64,000 nucleotides of DNA from Rhizophagus irregularis (taxonomy: Eukaryota; Glomeromycota; Glomeromycetes; Glomerales; Glomeraceae). The notes below the pieces were generated by a model. The model did not search any database. It was not told the DNA's origin and saw only the letters and a list, made by a program, of their open reading frames with translations. A program made the position numbers and the translations under genes. The stretch spans positions 2,248,001 through 2,312,000 of the forward strand of contig NC_089458.1 of NCBI RefSeq assembly GCF_026210795.1, given 5' to 3'. Below, in pieces: positions 53,318-64,000 of this stretch (position 1 is the stretch's first letter; every line of letters starts with the position of its first letter).

Positions 53318-55720
53318 TTATTTGTTCTGCCCTATAGAATCAAAGAGTTCCTGAATCTCATTATCTGGTTTTGGCCTATATGGTGGAAGTTCTGGTGCAC
53401 CTTTATCTCCAAAACCAGTACTATTATATGGCTGGCGATTAATTCGGTATGAGTATTGCCAAACTTGTTGTCCCTTAGGCCCTATTCTTTTTTTATCACT
53501 TTTAATAGTATAGCCACACCAATTACCAGCAATTGCATTGATTGCCTTTATAGCCGAATTAAGATCTGGTGTTGTCTTAGCATGAGACTTAAAGCCAAAG
53601 AGTGATAAAGACTGATTTCGAATTTCTATAAATCTTTCACAGGATTGCACGAATGCTTCTGATACAATATTACCAGGAAGGATACGTTTATCATCAATGC
53701 CGGTAAAGCCTAATATTTGAAAGAATTCTCTTATAGCCTTCCAATGATTTGCTGAATAAGATTTACGCAAGTCTTCTGCCACTGATTTTTCCAGATTCTC
53801 TTCGGCTTTATAGCAGGCAATTTCCCATTGTATATTTTCCTCAGCTTTCAATTCCTTCATTGCATTCTCCTCATCATGACCTTGCCTTCGAAAATAAGAC
53901 AATCGTAAGAAATGCTTTCGAGCTTCAGGCGAACTAAAATTTTCAATGAATTTTCTATTGCAAATATTATTCCAATCCTCGATACTCATGTCTTTGCAAT
54001 AAAGATTCCGCATATAAAAACGTTTAAGTGCCATAATATCTGCGATAGAACACTCTTGATCGAATTTAAGGACTTCAGCTTCTTCAGAACTAAGATTCCG
54101 GGAAGTAGCAACTGCGTTAAAATCTGTATTCTTGATAACTAATGCTTCAACCCTAATCTCATTGCGAACTCTTTTGCGATTCCCTATAACTCCTCGACTC
54201 TCATCCATTTTTATAAGTTGGAGAGAAGCGCCTGTACTAGCTATAAGACTACAAAGCTTTTCAATAAAATATCTTGCAAAAAGACGTTTCTGATGCTCGA
54301 CTTCAATGAAAGTTATTATGGCCGGAGACTCATCAACTTTATAAGAAATGGTATTATTATTCCATTCACGATGTCCCTTTATTGCTGTATGTAAATTATT
54401 AGGCCGAGCACTTGCAAGTTCTGCCCGAATATTTTCATGACCTGGTGGGCGAAAAAGCTCATTAGAATTTTTCTGATAGAATAGGGAAACAATATGACGA
54501 GGACAGTCACGAATTTGATAAAGCATTTGTGCAAGAGCTTCAACATGAACTGGAGTGGTGATGTTTGTAATAGCTATAATTATATCGAAGTGGCCCGTAA
54601 CCTCGAATGATATTCCCGCCTCCACTGTATTTGTATAAGCTACGCAATCAAGTTCATCCCAAGCAACATTAATATCAGAAAAGTCTCTTTGACATTGTTT
54701 TCCATCCATATCTCCGTAATAAGCACAGGCTCTAACAGGCGAATTATCAGACTTAGACAACTTAGATGCTTTTTCTATTAATGCTCTAGCTATCACCGCT
54801 CCAGTAGATACAAATGCCACACGTTTACCCTGCCTTAAAAGATCATATCCTATTCGCATGGCTTCAGCTCCGCTATTCGGATCATAAATAAACTCAACTG
54901 TCTCGCCTATACGAGGCTGATACTTATTATCAACTACGTGAATATTTTCACTGCGATAAGCCTGGAGGAAGGATAATGTCGATGTATTTGCAAAGGCATC
55001 CATGGCTAAAACATGCCTTGCAGATCTTAAAACATCACGCATTGCATTCTCAGACTCCCGTGCATTTGTACCGCTAGACATTTGACGCATAATGGCATTA
55101 GCTTCATCGAGAATAGCTACAAACGGACGGGCTGTAAACTCGATACGGAAAAGACTCTCAACCTGTACTATGATAATATCCCATTTGTCTATAGATAAAT
55201 CTCCTAGTGTATTTTGGTAATTGCAAATTCGGAAACCTAATGCTTTTAAATCATCGAGTTTTGCTTTTGATTCATTGCTAAGAGACTTTCGGTAAGAGAT
55301 CCAGATAAAGCATGGCAAAGAAGAAATATCATGTACTTTATCTTTCAATGCCATAATAATCTCTCTTAACGCAGTGGTTTTCCATGTCCCCGGGGGAGAA
55401 CGAATAAGTGTTGTTGTTTTCTCAATACCCAAGAAATCGGGATATACTTCTGGAGCATCCTTTAATTTTTCTACATTAATTATCATTTCTGATAATCCTA
55501 CAAGAGGACGTGGATTTGATATAGCATTACCTATTCTTTCGACTATTCCTCTCTTAGGTTTTGCAGAAACTTCGGTCACTTTTTCGAACGCTAATCCCTT
55601 ATGATCTGGTTTATAATTTTTCTGCCGATAATATTTGAGTACAAAACAGCCGTTACTTCGAAGAAAGCCATATAACTGATCTTTTTCGTGTTTGATATTG
55701 CAAATGGGACATGCTTCCAA
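53318..55720 (-). pseudogene. Origin-binding-protein-like SF2 helicase part of primase-helicase
   Basis: About 800 residues. A zinc module CPICNIKHEKDQLYGFLRSN opens the part. Then come helicase motif I (VRSPPGTxKTTALREII-like SPPGTWKTTALREI), motif II (FVAILDEANAIM), motif III-like region, motif V (VAYTNTVEAGISFEV) and motif VI (ALAQMLYQIRDCPRHIVSLF). This layout is that of herpesvirus UL9-type origin-binding helicases and the related replication-origin-binding proteins of giant viruses and glomeromycetes. It would unwind the element's DNA for replication. It continues from the primase part at 56348-57030 across an inserted MITE. Fossil, several breaks in the whole gene. Confidence 0.75.
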
Positions 55721-55830
55721 TGACTGAGCTTGAAAGTTAATAAATCCCTTTCTAATGTCGCAACCTCAAGCCATCCATATTTTGCAATAACTAAACCAGC
55801 TCCCATGCTTAAGGCGGTTTCATCTTTGAT

Positions 55831-56347
55831 CACAGGTCGAAAAGTGAAAAATCAGGCACCAATCGGTCACCAATCAGGTAGCTGATTGGTGCCTGATTGG
55901 CATTTTCGCCAAATACCGTCACCAATCAGGCAGTTTGCTAACTTTTGATCCAGTAATCAGAAAAGAATTAAATATAGCTCATTGGAATCGTCTCAATAAG
56001 ACGAATCTAATGGTAGTAAAATCGCATCTCTAGGATTAATAGTTAATAAAAAATTAAATAAAATATAAATGATACATTTTCATTTTTATATTTTACTTAA
56101 TTTCTCATCAAGTAATAATCCTAGAAATGCGATTTTACTACCATTAGATTCGTCTTGTTGAGACGATTCCAATGAGCTATATTTCATCTTTTTCTGATCA
56201 CTGGATCAAAAGTTAGCAAACTGCCTCCCGATTGGCGACGGTGATTTGCGAAAATGCCAATCAGGCACCTAATCGCACCAATCAGGTACCTGATTGGTGA
56301 CCGATTGGCGCCCGATTGATGCCTGATTTTTCACTTTTCGACCTGTG
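55831..56347. mobile_element. Palindromic MITE inserted in the primase-helicase gene
   Basis: Starts CACAGGTCGAAAAGTGAAAA at 55831 and ends with its complement ...CGACCTGTG at 56347. The arms of about 230 bp are near-perfect inverted copies around an AT-rich centre of about 60 bp. The 3-bp sequence GAT flanks both sides (55828-55830, 56348-56350). Short CACAGG-type ends with a 3-bp duplication could be CACTA-like. It is younger than the giant element because it interrupts one of its genes. Confidence 0.8.
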
Positions 56348-57030
56348 GATGGGCTGAAATTTCTTCTCTTCTTTCTCAGGAGAAAAGGTCCGTGGCCAGA
56401 TTTCAGAAGCGTTCCACTTAGCCGAACTAAATAATCTTCTAGCTTGTGATATCCTTTCTTAACTGAAGAAATCGCAGGTCTTTTAACTCTATCTTCCTTT
56501 GCTGATCCAAGGAGCCGGAGACTAAAGCGATATTTATAAAGTCCAATATCAATAAACTTCAGCATATGGTTTTCCAACCTTATCAGCGACTTTTTCCACA
56601 AAACCCTTAAGATCTCTGTAGTCAATAAACCGTGCATATTTATACACAATATGCCAACTGCATTTATTAGCATTAGACAAGCTGGCTAAAGTAAAAGCAT
56701 CTAATATTGCAAAATGCTTTAAATCAGTATTTATAATATCGACACAGGCAATTAAGATTCTGGAAAATAAATCTTCACGAGAAATTTTACTCTCTAGGAA
56801 GGAAATTTAGGATTCATGGGATCGGACTTTTGCCTCGCATTAATATCCAGAACCAGATGGAGAGGCAAATTCCCATCAATGCACTCGTGAGCATCAGGAA
56901 ACCCATAAACTTCGGATAGATGATCGACTACTGTAAAGCCCTTTCCTGCAACCCGAACTATATATTTATTTAAAATCTCTTCAGGATCATAAGTATCTAG
57001 AAGAGCGACATCATCTTTACTGATAGACAA
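56348..57030 (-). pseudogene. Archaeo-eukaryotic-type primase part of primase-helicase
   Basis: Reading right to left: EEILNKYIVRVAGKGFTVVD, LPLHLVLDINARQ (resembles the acidic hhhDhD catalytic strand of AEP primases), then NHMLKFIDIGLYKYRFSLRL and GSAKEDRVKRPAI, which correspond to the (h)D..vY...R.lRl.gs.K signature of the UL52/AEP primase superfamily. With the downstream helicase this makes a primase-helicase, as in several large DNA viruses. Fossil and broken. The gene begins just inside the right TIR and reads inwards. Confidence 0.65.
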
Positions 57031-57115
57031 GTTTTGGAAATACGCATGATTATTATGGCCAGAGCATAATCGAAGGAGGTTCAGCTTTTGAGAAAAGCTT
57101 TATTACTCCAGGGTG

Positions 57116-58367
57116 AGGCCCAGCATTTTTTTGCGCAAGAAGTATATTGTATATGCAAAGAAAGCAGTATAAAATAACAGAGAAACTAGCAAAGTTCAAA
57201 ATAAAAATTCTATATAATTTTGAGCGAATATGCTTGCAGTAAAATACGGGTTAGTGTAGTACGTATGCAAAAGAAAGTAAACGATGTGGTAGTACCCCCT
57301 TCAAAAGTGATCGATGTAGTATTACTCCAAAGTGGTCGATGTGGTAGTATCCTAAAGTATCCCGGAAGTGAACTATACGGGAAAGGGTTCTAGAAAGGCA
57401 GGAGCGAAAAATAAGATATAAAATTGGTAGTACCCCAAGTTAGAATAATATATAAGGAAAGAAAATGAGAAATTACAACTTGGGGTACTACCGCTGATAG
57501 GCAGGAAAGAGATCGGGAGGGCAGAAAGATTCAGGAGAATACACGAAAAAGGGTATGCTGTAAATTCTGGAAGCACTGAGCCTCATCCTACAACGTGAAG
57601 GCGGAGCAGGTCTCAATGAAAGCTGGTATCTGAAGCGAACTCGGCACTTCGCGCTCATCCGGAAGAATCAAACGCATCTCCAAACCTCCAACTAACCACT
57701 CCACCTCCTGAATGCGATATAAGGGGCTAACGGGAACGTTGCGCCCCGCAACCCAAGCCAAAAAATGCTTCTGAAAATATTCTCGTCACTGGCCGTAACT
57801 ATGAAAGGGTGTTCGGTGCCGTAACAGGATCACGTTACCTTTGGCGAGTGGCAGGCGAGCATACCTGCATTCAAAGCATTTGCCTGAAACTGGCAAACTA
57901 ATCAGAAACACTTCAGCCTTTGCTTCAGTTCCGACAACTCCAGGATACTACCAGGACGCTATCAGGACGCTACCATAGCGCTAATTTCCAAAGATCGGCC
58001 GAAATTATGGTATAAAGCCGGCCAAAATCTGAACTGCAAATTTACTGCGCCACCCGATGATTTTTTTACACCATTTCAGCAACTTAAAAGGCCAGCAAAT
58101 GCACCGGACACCTCGACCTCAAATATGGCAACCAAAAGGGTCATGGGGTAGTGGAAAAACAAACCTACGCCCTGCTTAGCGACCAAACAGTTACAGACCA
58201 GTAAAAACAGATGGATAGCAATAAAGCATCAAGAGGAAGGGCATTACGTACATGTAAAAATAAGTAAGTATGCATCAATATCTATAAGTAGGCATCACTA
58301 TGGTGTAAGTAGATAGATTAAGTAGACATCACTATATATATAGTGATGTCTACTTAATCTATCTACT
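57116..58367 (-). repeat. Right terminal inverted repeat
   Basis: Inverted match to 15065-16313, with the same internal order of foldbacks and half-sites. In stretches compared by eye (the outer 400 bp) roughly one base in 15-20 differs. The inner end lies within the GGGCCTCAC/GAGGCCCAGC sequence at 57111-57124. The minus-strand frame 57373-57576 mirrors one in the left TIR and is not a gene. Confidence 0.9.
58308..58367. repeat. 60-bp terminal palindrome, right (perfect)
   Basis: The two 30-bp halves are exact reverse complements (AGTAGATAGATTAAGTAGAC ... outer end CTATCTACT). The left-end copy has one mismatch. AATTA (58368-58372) follows at once. Confidence 0.9.
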
Positions 58368-58372
58368 AATTA
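58368..58372. other. Right copy of 5-bp target-site duplication
   Basis: AATTA directly after the last base of the right terminal repeat, matching 15060-15064. Confidence 0.75.
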
Positions 58373-59865
58373 TAATAAAAGTTTTAAAAATTTTTTATTT
58401 TTACTAAATTTTATTGTTATTCTTTAAAAATAAATGATTTTTATTAGTAAAAAAGTTACTTTGAATTACAAAATACTATAAACAAATCTTGAAATCACAT
58501 ATCTTTAACTTTATTTTAAAATTATGATTATTTACTTACTTTCTTTAAAAAAGTCTAATTAATTTTTTTTTTAAAAAAAAATAAATTCATAATTGGTATT
58601 ATTATGAAAAAATGCTTGTATCCTATAAGTATTATTTCAACTATTATGAAATATTTATCTAAATATTTTTGACCTTGCTAAATAACTTTGCTTAAGCATA
58701 AAAAAGTGATTTCATCTGACTAGCCCTAAAATTACTAATTAAAAAAATAAAAAAAATTAAGTGTAAAAATTATTTGTACTCTGAAAATATTAAACTAATT
58801 CTACTAATTCTTATAAAAATTAATATATAACTTGCTGAACAACTTACTTAAGTATAAAAAAATGATTTTATTTAACTAAAATACCTAAATTACACTGAAT
58901 TTAATAGTTAATATTAAAATAAAAAATACTCATATTCAATAATATTATTTTAACTGCTGTAGTTTGACCTTAATATTAAAATAATTTTTTAGATAGTAAA
59001 ATATATGTAGGCTTATTATTTTAGCCAGTATAATATATTTTTCTTTGACTAAAAAACTATTGTTAAGAAATAAATAAAAATAAAAGAAAACTTGTTAATA
59101 TTTTTTTATTATGTTAATAGTTAGTAAAGTTTATTTATATGAATTATATAATAGAATAAAGCAAGTATTATGCCTCTTTATTGTATACTCTTAGGTATTT
59201 GTCTGGCATAAAATATTAGTATCAATAATTTCTGGAAAGAAATTTCCACTTTATTTTAATAAATTCATAAATGTGCTGTGATAAAAAAAAAAATAAATAA
59301 AAATTAAAATAATAATTTTTAATATTATATAATTGTCTGAAACCATACAGCTTTTTCTACCTTATATATGTAGATCAATATTTTACTAATAAATCACATT
59401 TAATTTGTTAGATAGGTAGCTGGTGAATATTATATAGATTTTCTTTATATTTTATACAGTGTTATATAATAATAGATTATTTATCATACTAGATGATTTG
59501 AAAAAAATTTAAATATTGGCATATACTTTCACTTTAATAAGGAATTCAAATGAAATTAGTAAAAAAAACATATACTGTATGACTATTATGAATTAATGTT
59601 TTAGTCAATATTTGTTTTATAAAATGAAGAATAATATTTACAAATAATGAAAAATTATATTTTGTAATATAAATTTTATAAATATACTAAAAGAACAATA
59701 AATAACAAATATTTACAGTCAAACCTTTATATAACGATATGTTGGGACATATATAAAAATTTTTAGAAAATATCATTTATATTGTCCTCACATATAGTGG
59801 GAAAATAAAATTTTATCGGTATATCAAGTTTTTAATAGTATATCGGTATATTAATTTACTTGTGA
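58373..59865. other. AT-rich host spacer
   Basis: No gene. A possible remnant of a pogo/Tigger-like end, ACAGTCAAACCTTTATATAA at 59717-59736, resembles the CAGT.GAACCTCTATATAAC terminal repeat of that group. No partner end was found. The 3' untranslated region of DPH2 probably occupies the last 100-200 bp. Confidence 0.4.
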
Positions 59866-62570
59866 TTATAAATGATCAACTTCATCCGTATAGCCTTTAG
59901 CAATGCCTGATCGACCTTCTTCAGCCAATTGTACTTCCGTTCCTTTAATTTGTTCAAGTCCTTGAAAAGTTCTTGAATTAAAATATTCTCCTATAATATC
60001 AATGGATTGATATAATCAGCTCTTTTTAAGCAACCCAGATATTTACTAGATACAAAAATTTTATCTTGGTTAAATACCCCCCATTCTGGTAATTTAAGCT
60101 TAGTTCTGATCAAAATTACAATGTATCCCCTTCATATAATACCCGGTATCTCACAAAGTACCCACGGGTATCATTCAATTTTTAAATCGGATAAATTGTA
60201 AAAGATCCGGGTACTTTATGCAGTGCTAGAAAATAATAGTCAAATCGTGTAAATTCTTACCTGCAGCACTGTTTATTAAAGTAGATACTGATGTGTTTTG
60301 ATTACGTAATGTTAAATCTTTCATGTTATCTGTAATATTTTCTGAAAAATAAAGAATTATAAATTCACAGTGACGGATAAAGAAAATTTAATTAAATCAC
60401 AAATACCCGATACGCCTTTAATGCCATATTTTCGACTTTGCTTATATTTTCCTGTAACTAAAGAGAAATGAGGTTCATCGTCATCCTTGCAGAACACGGT
60501 TTATTATCAAGTAATATTGTTAAAAATGCTATAATATTAAATTTTGTCATATCTATACATAAATAAATACCTTTCCTACTTCTTCAATGTTTGAATGGTT
60601 ACCTAGCAAAATAAATTGTGTTAAATATTCTTTTGGAATGACAATTATATATACTTACAAGATAATAAGAGCTGAAAATCAGTAATATATTCTCCTGTCC
60701 ATTGTCTTGATCTATATATATAAAATACATATATTAAAAGAAGATTAGGCTCTATTTGTGGTGACGAACTTATAAAATTAAAAAAAAAATTTTTGATAGA
60801 ACTTACGGATTCAAAGCGATTTCTAACTCAAAAGGTGTCACAATTGGACGATAAAATTCCTAATCAAATCACAAAACATCAAGAATATAAAATTTTCTAA
60901 TAAAAAGTATTAATTATATACTTACCTTTGAATCAATCAAGCTATTTTCGGGACAAGCTACAAGTACAAAACATTCGATTTCCATAAAATTTGCCATCTT
61001 TGCAACATTAAGCTTGCCCATGACAAATGTATATGGCTTTTTGCCAGCATGGATGATTAATTTTTTGAGATGTGATATTACAATTAAATAAGATGCTAAA
61101 TTTAAAAATTTAAAAGTTAATATATTTATCATTTAACCTTAAATAATTGACTGATACAACATAAAATTACCAATTCCTAAAGTTCCCACAACTATCCCGA
61201 TAACATCTGCATCCTTTGCTTTTTGAATCATATAATACCTAAATTAATAAACGTTCAAATAAATTACTTTTAAATTGTAAAATGTCGTTTATGAGTAGTA
61301 CCGTTTCATCAAAGCTCTATTCACTTGTATAGTCTCTAGTCTTCCTATCCGTATTTCCGGGTTATATGAGAAAACCTTGAAAATTAAAAATGAATTTGAT
61401 TTATTTCTCATCTATTAATAAATTAATTAGTTCAATTAATGCTTACTTTGCATTTGTTATATGTCATAATTATGTTTGTTAAAGTTAAACTCTCATAACC
61501 AATATAAAATATTGTACAATTTTCAATTAAAATATTTTCGGGTAATATATAATGTCTCCCTGAATTTTTTGGAGCTGAAATATCTAACGATAAAGTAAAT
61601 AAATAGCTAACAAAATAACCTTTGAAGAAAGTAAACTTGCCAAAATAGTCAAGAGGAGTCACTACTAAAACGACTCACCCTTTAAGTTATTTGAAAAATT
61701 AAATTCTGATTTAACGAAAGATTGAATGATATTTTTGAAATTCCTTTCGTTCCGTAGTCTAAGAACAAAGTCGTCTATGAAAAAGTACCAGTAAATAAAA
61801 AGAATAACTTAAAAGTGTTATAATTAAAAAAAATTCTTACCTATGCAATATGAGTAAACAACATCATACATAATGAGCAATGGCTGATTCTTGTCTTGCT
61901 TAAAAAATTGATCAAATGATTCTAAACAATGAGCTAGATCGATAGGTTGCTTTCCGAACACATATAGTACGGGAAGCTGCGAACAACTATTAAAAAGCGT
62001 AAAGTCTATAGTTAATAACGGATAAAGTACGAAAAAAAGAATAATAAATTTAATTATTACGGGCTTAAACATGAACGACCATAATGAATAATGCATTCTG
62101 CATCAACGTGTTTTGCTGCTACCTCATCCACACAACAGCTATGGTTAAATAAGAAGAAAGCTAATTAATTTGTGACCTTCCAGCAAATGAAAAAACAATT
62201 ATTACTCATTACCTTCCATATGAAGTATCTGCTAGAACAAAAATTTTTTTCTTGGTTCTTTCTTTTAGAGCTGTGGCAACTTCAGTGGAGTCTGCTAATA
62301 ATTCGTCAGGAAACTGTAAAGCAACCTACACATAGAAATACTTCAGAGTTTATTGAAAAGTAGAAAGTATGTTCAAAAAAGTTAGAAGTCCACCTTTTCA
62401 AACCCGTTGTCCAGTAAAACTTTAACGGTTCTATCAATTTCATAAATGTCTTCTAATTGTTTGACGGAAGCAGCCAACTTCTCACTTTTCACCTCAAGAA
62501 CGCGCTCTATAACAGCGCTTCCGTCGTCAACAAAACCGTTCTTTCCTTGAAGAGAGGCCATGCTGGTCAT
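59866..62570 (-). CDS. DPH2: Diphthamide biosynthesis protein 2
   Basis: Dph2 partners Dph1 in the radical-SAM-like Fe-S complex that transfers the 3-amino-3-carboxypropyl group to a histidine of elongation factor 2 in the cytosol. About 15 exons can be followed in frame from the ATG at 62568-62570, including 62394-62570, 62213-62325, 62061-62138 and 61841-61986. The last ends at TAA 59866-59868. Landmarks in order: [135 protein letters not shown], and the conserved end SRTFQGLE...[10 protein letters not shown]. The Cys in GSCC and VACPE are in the positions of the cluster ligands. It looks intact. The donor after exon 1 (GTGGAC) is weak. It shares a 133-bp divergent promoter with uL23. Confidence 0.9.
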
Positions 62571-62703
62571 GATACCATATTCGACGATTAACTTTTATCA
62601 GTATCAGTGTAACCACCATAAACCAATTTCATTGGATAATCAATGATATAACTATAGCTTTTGAAATAAGATCAAGTCTCCTTCTCGACATTCATTGTTT
62701 ACA
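62571..62703. promoter_or_regulatory. Bidirectional promoter between DPH2 and uL23
   Basis: Only 133 bp separate the two ATGs, so both core promoters and 5' leaders must lie here or overlap. A CAGTATCAGTGTAACCACCA segment and AT-rich flanks are seen, with no clear TATA box. Pairing a translation-factor modification gene with a ribosomal protein gene would favour joint growth-linked expression. Confidence 0.6.
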
Positions 62704-63448
62704 ATGCCTCCTAAGAAATCAGGTAAGAATCATTAATTGAAAATTTAAATATTATTAAATATGAATCTGAGAGAAAAGGATGATTATTAAAGCACAGTAA
62801 AATTTACTTCGCAAATATACTTTTAATTATTGTTGTGCCGAAATAACTAAAAAATTTTACATTAGCCGACAAATCCGTTTCTAAGGAAAAATCCAAGGCG
62901 TTATCAGCCAAGAAAGCTGTTTTAAAAGGAGTTCATGGAAAAATTAAAAAGAAGCCACGCACTTCCACAACTTTCCATCGTCCAAAGACTTTGCGTCTAT
63001 CGCGAAAACCCAAATATCCTCGCAAATCCCTTTCTCATACACCTCGCCTTGATCAATACAAAATTATAAAAAATCCGCTAAACACCGAATCTGCAATGAA
63101 AAAAATTGAGGACACAAACACGCTCGTTTTCATTGTTGATACTCAGGCTAATAAACGCCAAATCAAGGATGCAGTGAAAAAACTGTATGACGTTGACGCT
63201 CAAAAGATCAATACATTGATAAGGTATTAATGAGCCCTTTGTATTCAAATAAATAAATATTAATATAATTAAACGTAAAATGTCTACTTAGACCAAACGG
63301 AACCAAGAAGGCATATGTTCGCCTTACAAGTGATGTTGATGCATTGGAAGTCGCAAATAAGGTTCACCTCATTTATCAAAATTATATTTTCTTTATTTTG
63401 TCATTTGTGTACTAACTTATAATAATTTTACAGATTGGATTCATTTGA
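62704..63448 (+). CDS. RPL25: Large-subunit ribosomal protein uL23 (L23a/L25)
   Basis: Four exons (62704-62722, 62866-63223, 63292-63361, 63434-63448) give 153 aa. A 19-nt first exon (MPPKKS) is followed by a basic eukaryote-specific N-terminal extension ([40 protein letters not shown]), then the uL23 core [40 protein letters not shown], and [20 protein letters not shown], ending IGFI. The protein sits at the nascent-chain exit of the 60S subunit, binds 25S rRNA and docks SRP. The third intron uses a weak GTTCAC donor but the frame and the universal C-terminus support it. A large first intron after a few codons is usual for fungal ribosomal protein genes. Confidence 0.95.
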
Positions 63449-63904
63449 TAAGTAAAAAAGAAAAAAAATATTTATAACGGATGCTAAAAATGAGAATAAG
63501 TAATATCATATTATAAATTATATTATATCTCAGAGATACAATTGTCATTTAAATAAGAATAAATTTAAATCAATCAACTTTAAATAACACAATTAGCAAA
63601 TAAATTACGTAAAAGAAAATTTAATCGGCACTTTTTAAATGCTTCAGTTAAAACGATATATTAATTTATACTCCGGGAAAGAATTTACTAAACTTTTGAT
63701 TTTAATTGTTTTCACCACGTGACACAATATTTTTATAACATAAATACTAATAGATATCACACCAATCACAGCAAGTAAGATGGATTGATTATCGCGTGAT
63801 GTGAAATTCTTATATGGTGGGAAAACGCCAAATCGATAAATGCTATCTTAAATTTTCACAGCAAGTAGTTTATATTTCTCAGTTATTTAAATATAAAATA
63901 TATA
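63449..63904. other. Intergenic spacer between uL23 and the next gene
   Basis: AT-rich, holding the uL23 3' end and the promoter of the gene at 63905. CACGTGACAC (63717-63726) contains an E-box/CACGTG word. No other feature seen. Confidence 0.45.
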
Positions 63905-64000
63905 ATGAAAGAAAGTGATGATAAATTTCAGGATGCTACTTTAGCAAACAATTCGCCTGCTGCTGGTGAAAAAGAGAATGGCCGTCAAGCTGCATTAGAC
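63905..64000 (+). CDS. 5' start of a further gene (runs off window)
   Basis: An ATG at 63905 opens a frame of 32 codons to the window edge: MKESDDKFQDATLANNSPAA and GEKENGRQAALD. It is acidic and polar, and no domain is recognisable yet. An A-rich leader (ATATATAATG) precedes the ATG. A real gene is likely because the frame is of normal composition, but its identity is unknown. Confidence 0.45.
   Translation, partial: MKESDDKFQDATLANNSPAAGEKENGRQAALD

Larger units (their letters stand above)
15065..58367. mobile_element. 43.3-kb Polinton-like, virus-like element with long TIRs
   Basis: Ends: 1.25-kb terminal inverted repeats (15065-16313 and 57116-58367) flanked by AATTA at 15060-15064 and 58368-58372. 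Parts: rve integrase, A32/FtsK-HerA-like ATPase, Gag-like and retropepsin-like polyprotein, tyrosine-recombinase-like protein, primase-helicase, plus about 20 cargo genes. Integrase, TIRs and packaging ATPase are the signature of Polinton/Maverick elements. The length is above the usual 15-25 kb, and the DNA polymerase B and double-jelly-roll capsid genes of classic Polintons were not found. Most core frames are interrupted (roughly a dozen or more breaks) and the TIRs differ by perhaps 5-7% in the parts compared by eye. I therefore regard it as a fossil copy of moderate age, resident long enough to be hit by a MITE at 55831. Confidence 0.85.

Noticed and set aside
15065-58367. Starship-type giant transposon
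   Set aside because: No DUF3435-type captain gene at one end was recognised. The long TIRs, the rve integrase and the packaging ATPase fit a Polinton-like element better. The tyrosine-recombinase-like gene is internal.
59717-59865. A pogo/Tigger-like transposon at the DPH2 3' side
   Set aside because: Only one terminal-repeat-like word is present and no second end or transposase was found, so it is mentioned only as a possible remnant.
60100-60240. Repeated GGGTACTTT/ACCCGGTATC words in the last intron of DPH2
   Set aside because: They might be a degenerate short element, but no target duplication or clear ends could be defined.

Overview
The window is AT-rich eukaryotic DNA (runs of A/T, short GTAAGT...TAG introns, strongly expanded gene families) and looks like an arbuscular mycorrhizal fungus, most likely Rhizophagus. 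The species call rests on protein families I associate with that genus: Crinkler-kinase proteins, FAR1-like and F-box/LRR families, and Gag-like proteins. It is not based on a database search. I saw no rRNA, tRNA or CRISPR array.

Left flank, 1-15059, is host DNA packed with plain DNA transposons and repeats: a decayed FAR1-type gene; a 639-bp element with an 8-bp target duplication; a 3.0-kb CACTA element (TIR starting CACTAGT, 3-bp target duplication) that carries a tandem array of intron-like units; a 716-bp hAT-like element; a kinase fragment; a methyltransferase module of ergothioneine synthesis with a decayed sulfoxide-synthase remnant behind it; and a 2-kb palindromic repeat cluster.

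15065-58367 is one 43.3-kb virus-like mobile element. It has 1.25-kb terminal inverted repeats, each ending in a 60-bp palindrome, and a 5-bp AATTA target duplication. Core parts, in order: a Zn-ribbon/endonuclease-like protein, an rve integrase of the Polinton/Maverick kind, an A32/FtsK-HerA-like packaging ATPase, a Gag-like plus retropepsin-like polyprotein, a tyrosine-recombinase-like protein and an archaeo-eukaryotic-type primase joined to an origin-binding-type SF2 helicase. I found neither a reverse transcriptase nor a protein-primed DNA polymerase. Between the core parts sit cargo genes of fungal type, some with introns: four Crinkler-type genes or headers, two large coiled-coil proteins, an F-box/LRR gene, a PD-(D/E)XK-like protein, glycine-zipper and zinc-finger proteins. 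Many core frames are interrupted (roughly a dozen or more breaks overall) and the two terminal repeats differ by a few percent by eye, so this copy is a fossil of moderate age. Several cargo genes still look whole.

Right flank, 58373-64000, returns to host DNA: about 1.5 kb of AT-rich spacer, then DPH2 (diphthamide synthesis, minus strand, about 15 exons), a 133-bp divergent promoter, the ribosomal protein uL23 gene (plus strand, 4 exons), and the first codons of a further plus-strand gene.
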